Source: Toxotes chatareus (lineage: Eukaryota; Chordata; Actinopteri; Toxotidae). From it: a stretch of 64,000 nucleotides of DNA. Positions within the stretch are counted from its first letter, which is position 1. The number at the start of each line of letters is the position of its first letter. Where the stretch lies: the NCBI GenBank assembly GCA_016801885.1, contig CM028882.1, forward strand, positions 3,906,001 to 3,970,000, given 5' to 3'. Below the pieces are notes generated by a model. That model was not told the origin of the DNA. It made no database searches and saw only the letters and a list, made by a program, of their open reading frames with translations. The position numbers and the translations under genes are program-made. Of this stretch, positions 1 through 11,200 are shown one piece after another.

Positions 1-1238
1 GCATCTGAAAATGTCTGATGTGTGTTCCCACACTAAAACCACGTTTAACAAATGATGCCAAATGCATCAATTGTTAAATAAAGAATCAAACCTCAAACTG
101 CAGGTGATGACCAAACAGTAAAACATGAAGTGATGCTAAAGTTAAACAGGCCTTTTATCCTGCTGACTTGTCAAACACAGGTGAAACGAATGACGTTAGT
201 TGCTGGAGCAGCGTCATCGCTAATGTTATTAGTTCCACCTGTGATTTTCCTCCAGCGACGTCTCAAAATGTCTGACGTGAGGAAGCTCTGAATGATTCAT
301 GTGGGAACAATGAAGTTGATTATAAGGTTATTTCAGTCCCAGTAATTGTTCCCGGCTCCTTTTGATAATATTTGATTCTGTTTTCATTAACCCATTTCAC
401 GCGCATATGACTGTATACTCTCGGTGTTGATGAATGGATCCAGCTCTAACCCTCAGTCTGTTCTGTGGATGTGTTTCAGCAGAAAGCGAGGAGCCTCATC
501 AGCTTATTTCCAACTCGCCTGACTGTGAGAACAGAAGAGGAAGAAAGGCGTCTGTATTTCTAGGCCAAGTCAGAGGAGACGAGCAGATTGTAAAGTATTT
601 ATTTGTACAAAAAAAAATCCCCAAAATGCTAAGAAAATTGCATGATAAATATTTTGAATAGTCTGAAGCATTCTGTAACTGAAACAGTGCCGTTAGTCAG
701 TGGTGAATGGAAGCACTCACACGGAGCACAATGAGCCCACCCAAAGCACTAAATTCCAAAATAACATCCGACCGAGCGGAGACAAGCAACAGAAAGCACA
801 CACACACAAACACACATCCTCAATGACATGTCCGTCTGTCACTGCACCACACATGCACACAGCATCAGAATGTTTGCCACAGAAAAGACGCAGCAGACGG
901 TGAATTTAAAAATGCCTTCGATTGGAAAATGAATCAGTACACTCTACAGTGTTGGAGCGACAGTCTCCAACAATACATACAAACAGGAAACAGAAACAGC
1001 AATTACGACATAATGTGGACAGAACCAAGTATGAAACAGTGTATTGTCCTAACAAACTGTGACATGAACAGAGACAAATGACAGCGTGGAGTTTAATCCA
1101 AGCCCTGCTGCAGACAGAAGAAGGTCTGATCCTGATCTGTCAGTCAGCCAGTGGAAGGAGGAAACTCTGAGCCTCAGACTACAAACACACCGATGTCCAC
1201 TTTCACTTTTTTTTATTTCCCTCCATTTTCGCACTTTC

Positions 1239-1277
1239 CAGAAACATGTTCCTGCCTGTGGGAGGAACATGTTTCTG
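1239..1277. repeat. perfect 15-bp inverted repeat (hairpin)
   Basis: The arms CAGAAACATGTTCCT (1239-1253) and AGGAACATGTTTCTG (1263-1277) are exact reverse complements separated by 9 nt. Each arm also contains a decamer fitting the p53 half-site RRRCWWGYYY (1242-1251 and 1265-1274), 13 bp apart. Confidence 0.8.
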
Positions 1278-2378
1278 TTATTGTTCAGAGTTTCTGATTA
1301 CGTCCACTCACACAGAAGCAGTGGAAGAACTTCGGACTTATCAGAAAGTGGTACCAAGAACTGGACTGACGTGGGGGATGAATTTGCTGATTCTGGGGCA
1401 CTCTTGGATTAAAGACAGAGATTCATGAGTGTTTCCGGTAAACGTCCACGTCATATAGGTGAATAATTTGAGACAGAACAGAACTTAGATCTTCTCATGA
1501 ACATCTCTTCCCAGTTCTGCCACGTGCCACACACCCGAACAGTCAAACAAACATACGTATGAGTGATCATGTCCAGCTCACCGGTGGACTTCCTGCTCAC
1601 TGTTAGGACACACATGAAAAAACAGAGCCTACAAATAACAGGGTACAGGTATATTTCTCTCTAAAAAAAGATTTTCATTCAAAATGTATGCATTTATTCT
1701 TATAAATATATTAATTTCGACAAACCTATTTGACTATTTTTTTTTTTTATAAAAATCATTCTTTGGGTTGATCCTTCCCAACAACCAGCTGAAATGACAA
1801 GAAGACATCTGCATAGGTTTGCACAGCTGCATTAGACGTGAGTTCAAACGCAGACAGACATGAGACACATCACACTGTAAAGTCATTCATGCTCGGAGAT
1901 TTCAGGTCATACTGTTTTATCAATGGAGTTACAGATATGTCACCTAAAACGGAAGCCCGGCAGCTAAGAAAATCAAAGTGCCCACAAAGTATTGAAGCAA
2001 TGAGAATGGAGGTAGACCTTTTCTATTAGTGGTGAACCAAAGCAGCTCAGATGTTGACCACTGCAGAGGAAGTTCAGAGGAGTTTCTGTACACCCACGCG
2101 CCTTTGAAACGACACGAAATTCAACAGGTTATTGTTGAGCTGGATTGACTGACTTGGAGAATTGATGAGCGTTTTACATAGTTCTTCCTCCTTCTCAAGC
2201 TGATGTAAACATTTTGAAAATTTGGTCAACTAGGAAGATGATTGACATCATGAGGACAATGCTAGATGGTGTCTTTTTCTTTGAAAAAGGATAAATGTTT
2301 AAATGTTAAATATAATGTGAACCGTAGAAGGACAAACCACCTGGACAGACGGAGTCAGGAAGTCCAGCCACCCAAAGG

Positions 2379-2384
2379 TTTATT
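2379..2384 (-). terminator. bicdl1: candidate bicdl1 polyadenylation signal
   Basis: TTTATT on the plus strand reads AATAAA on the minus strand, about 1.75 kb past the bicdl1 stop codon. A second AATAAA on the same strand is at 3126-3131, about 1 kb past the stop. Either could end the transcript. The hexamer is common by chance in this A+T-rich DNA, so the choice is a guess. Confidence 0.25.
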
Positions 2385-4133
2385 CAGATGTCAGAGCTGA
2401 ACATGAAGGCCTCGTAGAGTCCACCACAGACGTGAGACGGCTCCAAACAAAAAGTGCTGGTTTTCATACATTCATTTAATCTAAGGACCCTGTCGCTCAG
2501 AGCTGATTGTGTTCTGCTCCACTGATATGTGAAACTTTATCATGGGGATTTAACTTTGGGGACAAGCGGAAATACAAAGGGGGATTCTACTGAATGGACT
2601 TGTGGAAGATGTGGATATTCACTAGGCAGGAGAGGTGTAATAAAAAGAGCATTGGTTGCATTATGGGATGTGTAGGCTGGGATGTGTTTTTGGAGCTTGA
2701 TAGCGGGGACTAAAAGGCAGGAGATTTCAGCCTCTGCTGCTTTGAATTTGAATGTTACTTTTTGAAAAGCTGCTCAGATTTCTTTTTTACTGCACAGTTT
2801 TGTTTTATTGGCTAATGTAACTTGCTGTAAACAGCACAGGCAAAAAAATCAACTTTTAAAGTTGTTTAGCAAATGTTAGAAAACAATTGTTCACACATCA
2901 CAGCAGGCTCAGAGCAGCATTAGCAGTAATCTAAAGTCGTATTTTTGGAAAATGAACCTATTTTTAAGGCCAATATTCACTCTCCTTTTAGCTTTGTTTT
3001 CACTCCCATCAGGTCCTGAGGGACACATTTGCCTCTTTAGCTGCTAAATGCTCCACTATATTCACCAGCAGGTCACTGACTGTGCCTGTCTGTTGTTTGG
3101 TGCTGGAAAGCTGGCACTCAGTGGGTTTATTAACGCTGCCTGCTGCTGAAAACTGGGTTGAACAGTGTTGAGACTGAACCAATACAGTAAAGTTGTGTTC
3201 GTAAAAAAGATTAACTTTAAAAAAGTTGCTCTGTGGAGGATCTGAGGAGGACGGCAGACTCTATGGAGAATTCTCTGTGGGCTTGTTGCTACCAGAGGCC
3301 CCTTTCACACAGTTATTTGATTCATTGTTAATATGAAAACATTGTTCAGTGCAGCTTTAATACTTCTCCTGTGAGTCCCTCCACTGTATGGAAGTAAATT
3401 ACCAAAGTGCCCCTTTAAAAGTTTCTTTATCTCACTCTGTGTGGGACGTTTGGGTCTGGGACATTAAATGTCAATAAGAAAATAAGCTTTCTTTATGTCA
3501 TTTGTTTTGTCCTGATGCATAAAGCTGCTGCCTCATGTTCTGAACATCCCCTGAACAAATGAATAAACCTGAGCGATCACATGGGTCGGCTGCAGCTTCA
3601 CTGCTCTGGTCGTCATCGTATTCTGACGCACAGCTCCGTCCTACTGTCCTCGCCTTTGCCTGCAATCCTGCACCGTCCCACATATCCACCCGTCTTTCCC
3701 CAGACTCCTTGGCCTGATAACTGGGATGCATACAATAAGAGTTTCTACATAGTGTTCCCCTCTCTACAGAGTTGGCAGTGGGCTAGTAGAGATGGTCATA
3801 GGCACTACAAGGAAACCTTCCTCTTTGGAGGTAAACTTTGTGACCCTGTTCATGTTCTGTAAGACCGGTAGCTTTCTATGAGAGGGACTTAAGCCAAAGC
3901 CTCTGGGGAAGTCTTATATTTATCTCTCACTGTCAGCAGTCACCAATTAATCAGTAAGGAGTAGAGTAATGGGACAGATAAAGTGCAAAACGACCCCCCC
4001 CCCAAACCTCAGTGTGTGCCACTGCCCGTCTTTGGCTGTGTTGTTACCCCTGTGTTTCGACATCGCTCCCTCCTCGTCCCTTGCTTCGTCTGTCTCTGTC
4101 TGTCTGCCGTGCCCAGGCCCAGCCCAACAGGGC

Positions 4134-4310
4134 TCAGTTCTTTTTGAAAAAAGAGAAAAGTCTCTTGTCCCGGTCGGAAAGGCGGTGAGCTCGTCTGGAG
4201 GACTGACCGCCGTGGGCCCTCGATGACCCTGACAGGGAGGAGGGGGCCGAGCGCCACTCGTCCTGGTGCTTGTCCATCAACTGCTGGTCAATCACTCTGT
4301 GCATATCATC
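4134..4310 (-). CDS. bicdl1: bicdl1 exon 10, terminal (residues 557-614)
   Basis: The last exon begins DDMHRVIDQQLMDKH after a ttcag acceptor, passes a Ser/Arg-rich divergent stretch and ends KRLFSFFKKN followed by the stop at 4136-4134. The basic-aromatic tail is conserved in BICDL1 (human ends similarly), so the C-terminus is intact. Confidence 0.96.
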   Translation of the reverse strand, partial: DDMHRVIDQQLMDKHQDEWRSAPSSLSGSSRAHGGQSSRRAHRLSDRDKRLFSFFKKN

Positions 4311-5247
4311 CTGAAGCCAAGGACAGAGGAGTGAATCAGAGAAACGCAGGAGAGAAACGTCACACAGAGAGGAAATATGGCGGCAAGTTTTGAGGAGATT
4401 GGGCTCATCGAGCGATTTACCTGTTGAGTATTGATTACACAACACAATCACATCTCATTTGTTGCTGCTTAATATCGCTCAAAAATGAGACTGAGTACAT
4501 TTCTACTTATAAATATTAAGTTCTTCTACCTGCTCCCAGACTATCTGTGTGCTAATTTGATTAAAAACCTTTATTTGGTAAAATGTACAAAAGAAGAACA
4601 AAACTAAAAAACGTGTGCAGAACTTTTATCCAAAGCTGACAATTAGCCTCTCACTCACCCATTCAAACACACACACACATTATACTAATGTTAATTAGTC
4701 TTCTAACTTTGGATGTTACCTAATATCACTCACTGTAAAGTAGCATAAATTTAACCATGCACCTGAGAAGCATTAAGATCTACTGGGGATACAGGTGTGT
4801 TTTTGATGTCATCTCTCAACAGGGAAGGTGACCAGTGGACCCACCTCCTCAAAACATTCATTTAGAAGCTACAGGTGTGTGGAGAGAGACAGGTGGAGGG
4901 AGAGGGTGGAGGGTTTGGATGGCTCTCTGTGATGGTCAATGGTTTCAGAGAGGAGGGGAGATGGGATGGGCTTTTCTCCTTAGGCGGTTAACTGTGGCAT
5001 GGAATGGCTCAGCGTGGCGTAGACAGGTTAGTGCACGGTCATACTGCGAGATGGCGCAGCTCGGGCTCACCTCTAAGGCAGGAGGGGGGGTACCACAGGG
5101 GAGAAAGGGTGGTACGGAAGCTGAGAAAGGCCACTAGATCAGAAACCACAAGAGCCAAACAGTAAAGAGCCCTGAGGAGGCAAACTGTAGGTAGGGAGAA
5201 GAGAGAGGAAAGAGCTGCTAGTTAGGGATGAGGAGGGGGAGGGAGGG

Positions 5248-5285
<38 letters not shown>

Positions 5286-8200
5286 GTCCTCAGGCTACAT
5301 ATGGAATATGTTTCCTTTCTGACACCCACAGCCAGCAAACTGACATACACCCTCAGAGGTTAACTGAGTGGTTTAGTGTATGTGCACAGTGTTAAAATAT
5401 ACTGACACTGAACACGAGTGACGGGGGAGGGAAGGAAAATGAACTGTTCTAGCAGTTAGTGTCATTTCATTCTTGTGTACGTTCTTTATAACAGTCTGCT
5501 GAATTCATTCAACTGGATGAACAAAATTCATCCAGAAACTATATTTACACAACAGTTTTCTTTATGTAACATTAAAAATAGCTGTTCTAAGATGCTACAA
5601 AAGGACTGTCAGGCTTTTACTAATAAATCGCTTTGACCTTTGACCCACCTGCCAGGCCTCCAGCTGCTGCGACAGGTTGAGCTTCTGCTGGATGGCATCT
5701 AGGAGCTGGCTATTCAGAGACATTATGTCTATTTTACATTTGGCCAGCTCCATCTCCACCGCTTTCTTTCTGCAAGACACACAGACAGAGACACTAGAGG
5801 TGTCCTACGAGTACAAGTACAACAGTTTGACTGTTTGGGGAATTCAGAGTTAGAAGAGAATATCAATATTGCATCCGTCTGTTATATAAAGCTAAGATAA
5901 AGCCAGACAAAGTTATCTTAGCTAAGCATTTGTGCTTAGCTAAGATAACTAAGATAGCTAAGATAACTGGAAACACAGGGAAACAGCCTAGACAAGCTCC
6001 AAAGCTAAACAAGATTCATCTAGCAGCAGATCAACAGCTTCATATTCATATGCTTCTGATCATCATTTCTAAACAATATTCTTGAAAAAAGTCATAGCAG
6101 AGTCATAACTGGGAACACAGTCTTCACTGTTGCAGAAGGTCAAAGTTGAACCAAGAGGAGGATCTGTAAACTGTGATGTTCATAAGCAGCGTGGGTAATA
6201 AAAAATGTCCAAGATGTAATAAAATGGATTGTCCTTTAAACATCTAATTGAGTTTATAAAGAATATTTATTATATATTATAAGGACAGTATATTTACTAT
6301 AGAAGGCCTGCAATGTTCTACATGTTCTATATAATTACTAGTGAACGTGACCATTATTAGGATTTACAGCTGCGTCAGCGTGGAACTGTATTCATTATAT
6401 GATGTGATTTGTTCCTACTTGGCTATGGCATCGTCTCGGTCTCTGATAGCACTCTGGAGCTGCTCGCTGGGTTCTCGGACTTCAGCCATCATCCTCATCC
6501 TCTGGTTCTCCTCCCGGAGAGAGCACATCTCCACAGAGAGCAGCGCCATCTGCAGGTCACATGGGAGAATAAGCCAGATCCGTGAGACATGGGCCTCATA
6601 AATTCAAGATTGCTTCCAGGCTTTAATGGTAAAGTTACACAGAAGGTTGCTCATGTATGAGATGTTTAGTTGACCCAGTTCGGCGGGAAAACAAGTGGCC
6701 CGTGTGTGTGTGTGTGTGTGTGTGGTGGGGGGCATTGATGGCATTTCAAAGCAACAGGAGGGAGTGAGATGTCCTCACAGAAAGAAGACAAGGTCGGAGC
6801 AATGTCCCACATTACAAACAATATACATCAAATTCACTCTGGCTCACAAGCTGGTGAGAACTACATGTGCAGCACTGGGATTGTCCAAACATTATTCTCA
6901 GACGTGAGCACTACTTAATGCAATGTTATTCCATCAGGACAGACTGGATGTGATCTTGAATTAATGAGGGCTGTCTGACACTCTACCTTTCATATGATTA
7001 GCAGCAGAGCTGCGGCGAATAGAGTTTTGCCTTCAGCTCAAGTGTTTCCTCGCCTAATCTCTCATGTGTTTGTTTACATTTTACAATGCAGATGGGTAGT
7101 GCACGTGCGCAGGCGTGTGACAGACGTCGGTACCTGATTGTGCAGCTGCAGCAGCTCCTCTTCATTTCTGCGTGTTTTGTCCTGCTCAGCTTCGTACAGC
7201 TCTCTGGCCTCCCTCAGCTCTTCTCCCAGCTTCCTCACCTGCTCCTCCAGAGCCTCCTCATCACTGCGCCGTGAGCCCTTTCAACACACAACACACTCTC
7301 ACTGTTTATGGATTGCCAGTGCTCACAGATCATTGTTGTGTGTGTCTAACATAGGCCCACAGAGGATGTATCCTGTTAAAGCATTATTAAGCTGTAAATC
7401 TTCAACAGTTTGTTTCAGCTTTGCAGCATCATGAACTTTATGAGGATAAGTGTCCCTTTAGGTAACATTTTATTTCATAGGTTCTACAGGAACCGATGTG
7501 CAACTGTAAAGTCACAGTAAGGTTGAGGGCAAAACGAGATTTGGAAGTAGATAAAAAGAAGATTGTTTAATTGCGAACAACACATGAGCTGAATGTGCAA
7601 AAATGTAACATCTGTCAACATGCAAGCAAACAGCTCAACAAGTAAGAGAATAAATATTCTAATACTGAATTAATTTTTATTTTGGTTAATCACTTCCTTC
7701 CAAGTTCCTTTGTAATTCCCCAACTTCAGATTAACTCCACAGAGTCCAATCTGCGTGGTAGACAGACAGCTACTGATAGGGCTGAGTTTTATGATAAACA
7801 TGTGCAGAAGATCCGATCCTGCTGTGGCTGAGAGATGAATATAACAGGGTAAGATCTTGTTAGACTTTAGTTTTTGTTACATTACTTCACTTTGTTATTT
7901 ACTGTGTCTCCATCATACATCATTTTATTAGCTGCAGAAAACAAGAAGGTGAACGCAGACAAGAACACAACAAAACCTGTTCTGTCTGCCACAGTTTACT
8001 GATCCATTTCATTTTCAAAACCAGTTTAATTCAGATAGAATATACGCCCCTGGTCACCACCATATCTCTTCCTGGCTCCCTCTTAAAAACAAAAATTTTT
8101 CCAGTGCTGCCCAGCTGCCAGAGTGTTGTTCATTACCGTGGACTCGTTGCCATCCAGCAAATTCTGCGTTAGCCTCCGTAGCTCCAGAAGGCTGGTGTGG

Positions 8201-11200
8201 AGGCTGCCCGTAGGCACATCCTTGGCTGAAGATGTCTCAGAGGACTCGTCCATGGAAGAGTCAGTCGACAGCGCCGAGTCCGTGACGTCGTTTCCCCGGA
8301 GATGGGAGCAGAGTGAGCGGACCTCACAGTAGGCCTCCCATAGCTGAAGACGCAACTAAACAGACAAGCGAGGGGGAGAGAATGTTTAGATACGAGTTAC
8401 CCACCTGCCTGGTGCTGACAGCGGGCGAAAACAAACTAAGACTCAATGAAACATAATCCTAGAGTCGTAATAATAACTACCTGCTCCCTCTCCTGCTCCT
8501 GCTCCTCCTGCTCCATGCTCTGTTCTATCTCACACAGCAGGCTGGATGGGTGTGGGGTGAGGCTTTGGAGGCTGTGCTCCTCTGTCAGCTCCTCCAGCTG
8601 AGCCGTCAGCTGCCTGTGGGACACCTGAACCTCCTGGAGCTCCAGCTGGCTCTGTCGCAACTAGACATGACAAAGAAGACAAAACTGGGCCTTAACAGTG
8701 CACAGTTTGAATACCTGTAGAGCTCTGACAGCGGTGAGGACTAATTTAAGGACAGGCTGTAGATCTGTAGAGGTACAGGTACAGAAGGTAGTAGCCACCC
8801 TCAGACAATCTCAGAGTCCTTCATGCGTGTCTCCGTACCTGTAGGTCCTTCTCGTGACACTGCTTCTCCAACACCAGCGTCCTCTCTCTGAGGTCGTCCA
8901 CTGTACTCTGTAGCAGCTCATTCTCCTCCAGTATGGCGTGCATCCGGCGCTCCAGCTCCATCTTCCTCTCTGACAGCATCTTAATCTAACATGTCAGACA
9001 GCACCGGTTAGTTACTTCACCACAGGAAATAGGCATTAAGTGGAGAAACTGAGGATTGTTTAGATTTCCTGGTCGATAGTAGACAAATGGGCAGCTATGG
9101 ATCTGATTAAAGGCTAAATTTTGTTGTGTTCCTGACTCTGAGGCAAGCTGGGCGCTTACACAAGATTAAAAAGTACTCCCACTGGTCTAAAGAATGTTTG
9201 TTGCCTAGCATGGGCGTAGGCGTTAGTTGCCACCCTCGTCTTCAGGAATGTTTTGGTATGATATGTTAGCGTCTCCACAAAGCTTGATCTCAGCTCAGTC
9301 CTTACCATGACTGTGTAACGGCCCTCTGCTGAAGGCTAGCATCGCAGCGCCACAGCTCCTCATGAGTTGTTTTTCTTTTCAGCTGCCCGAGCAGCTTTCC
9401 CCATTAAACTAACATCAGTTCTTGTTCATTTTTATCCCTCCTGCTTTTGACCTACATCTGGTAACCTACTTCACAGCGCAGCAGCTTACATGTGGATCAG
9501 TTGTTTTCACAGCCATGTGTTCATCTACATTGCCCAAGTTCTGGATATTTTTTGCTATAGTCTCTGTCTTTACACAAATAGGGCAAAAAGCCATTAGTCA
9601 TCAGCTCGTCATATAAAGGCAAAGCGTTAGAAGAGTGGGGGCACCCAGACATTGCAGTACCTCAGCCAAATATAGAACAGTAGCCTCTTCTCCCAATTAT
9701 AGAACAGGCTCTGCAGTCTGGGTGTTTTCTGCCCAGCTTTGAAGAGAAGCTACGGGGAAATCTCGGCTGTTTTTAATGCTCTAACACAAAACCTTTGTTC
9801 ATAACATATCTGGCTGATATCGTATATGATCACCACTGACATCACAACACATCTCATGCTCTGATTACCAAGCATGTTTTTCATGCGCAATCTCAGGAAA
9901 CAGGGATTGCCATAAGGATGTGTCAAATACTGATTTTTTAAAAAATTTATATATAAATTCCATGTGAGCTTCTGTTCCCTTTAACTGTCTGTGACAACAT
10001 TAGATCCAAATTGATTCCTGTGATCAACTCATTTCATTGGACAGAGTAGAAGCAGCTGTAAATTCAAAGTAAAATCATGGTGCAATCCTTGTTTCTACAG
10101 CTTTACAAGACTTCACATGCAGCATGCAGTGTGGCCGACAGACAGCGATCGGTAACCACTCACTTCTAGCCCTTGCTGCTCCAACCATGACGGAAGGAGG
10201 GTGAGGGGAGGAGGAATGGGTGAGGAGAGATTACAGAGAGAGAGGAAAAGATAAAGATTTAGAGAAAGTGCCCTGGCAGAGGAAACAGTTCCAGTAGCAT
10301 TTGCTGAAAGACGTGTTTTCCTTTAGCAGGATTTGCAGGTGACTGCTCACACTGTGTGTTCACTCTAAAAAGTACACTTCAATCAAATGTACTTAGTATC
10401 AAGTGATGTATAGTGATGGTGGCTCACCTCAGCCTGTAGAGTCTCTAGTCGTGTCATGTGCTGGCTCGTAGACATGCTCTTCTCCCTGAAGTCGTCCCGT
10501 AATGAATGGACCTGAGTGGACAGCTGCTTCTCCACCTCTGCAGCCTGGACAGAGGCAGACAGACAGACAGACAGACACAGAACATTTGTCTTAAATCATT
10601 CTGCTCTTACGTTAAGAGTGTTAAGAGTTAATTCTACTGATTTATCGCTGCACTCCTGTAACACTGACAGAAGATCAGAATCTATGCTGCAGAAACAGAT
10701 ACCTTGTTATTTTCTCCACACACTCTTCTTGTCAAAGCCTGGTGCCTGCGTTACCCACAATGCAACCTGACCACTGACAGTTTAGCCAGAGATTCAGGTG
10801 TGTTATGCTAGGAGTAGCTAATGGAGTTTGGAGCCTGTAGCCTGCAGTGGAGACGAGGGGAGAGCTACAGAGGTCTGGTAAGCTCGCCTCTGTCTAACTC
10901 CACACCCCCAGGAATTTTTTAATTTTCAGACCTGTAGTCTTCAGCCCCAGCTGACTTCATACAGATCCCCCACAAAAGACTCCATGCAACTTTTTTTTTT
11001 TCCACGCATGCAGTAGACCTGTATACAGACTTTAATTAATGTTCTCTGTAATGTTGATACAACAGCACATTGTTAAAGGGTTACATTAACAGCTCAGTTA
11101 GACTGAGATTGCACAGCAGCTCTTTAGTCTCTGTTCCCTTACTATGATACTGAGGTGACTCACTGGAGTCTGATAGGAAGTGTAAGCACACACACACACA

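Larger units (their letters stand above)
1..4133. other. bicdl1 3' UTR and downstream intergenic DNA
   Basis: No exon with protein homology was recognised on either strand. The part nearest 4133 is probably bicdl1 3' UTR (minus strand). The left part may be intergenic or the 3' UTR of a neighbour; human synteny as I remember it would put RAB35 here, but no Rab coding sequence is visible. Short open frames (434-661, 1086-1412, 3498-3731 and others) have no domain, repeat or splice support. A perfect 15-bp inverted repeat lies at 1239-1277. Confidence 0.5.
4311..10427 (-). other. bicdl1: bicdl1 introns 3-9
   Basis: Between the exons listed, the introns (4311-5648, 5770-6418, 6550-7133, 7278-8136, 8356-8480, 8661-8838, 8986-10427) show no further conserved exon. 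They contain an (AC)n tract at 5249-5282, a (GT)n tract at about 6702-6723 and a perfect hairpin at 5911-5950. The rest is anonymous. Confidence 0.7.

Noticed and set aside
1086..1428. Overlapping 60-108-codon frames at the left end
   Set aside because: They run through the inverted repeat and show no domain or codon pattern of a gene.
4835..5137. 100-codon Gly/Trp/Arg-rich frame in bicdl1 intron 9
   Set aside because: Composition follows the GGAGG-rich DNA next to the microsatellite; no homology.
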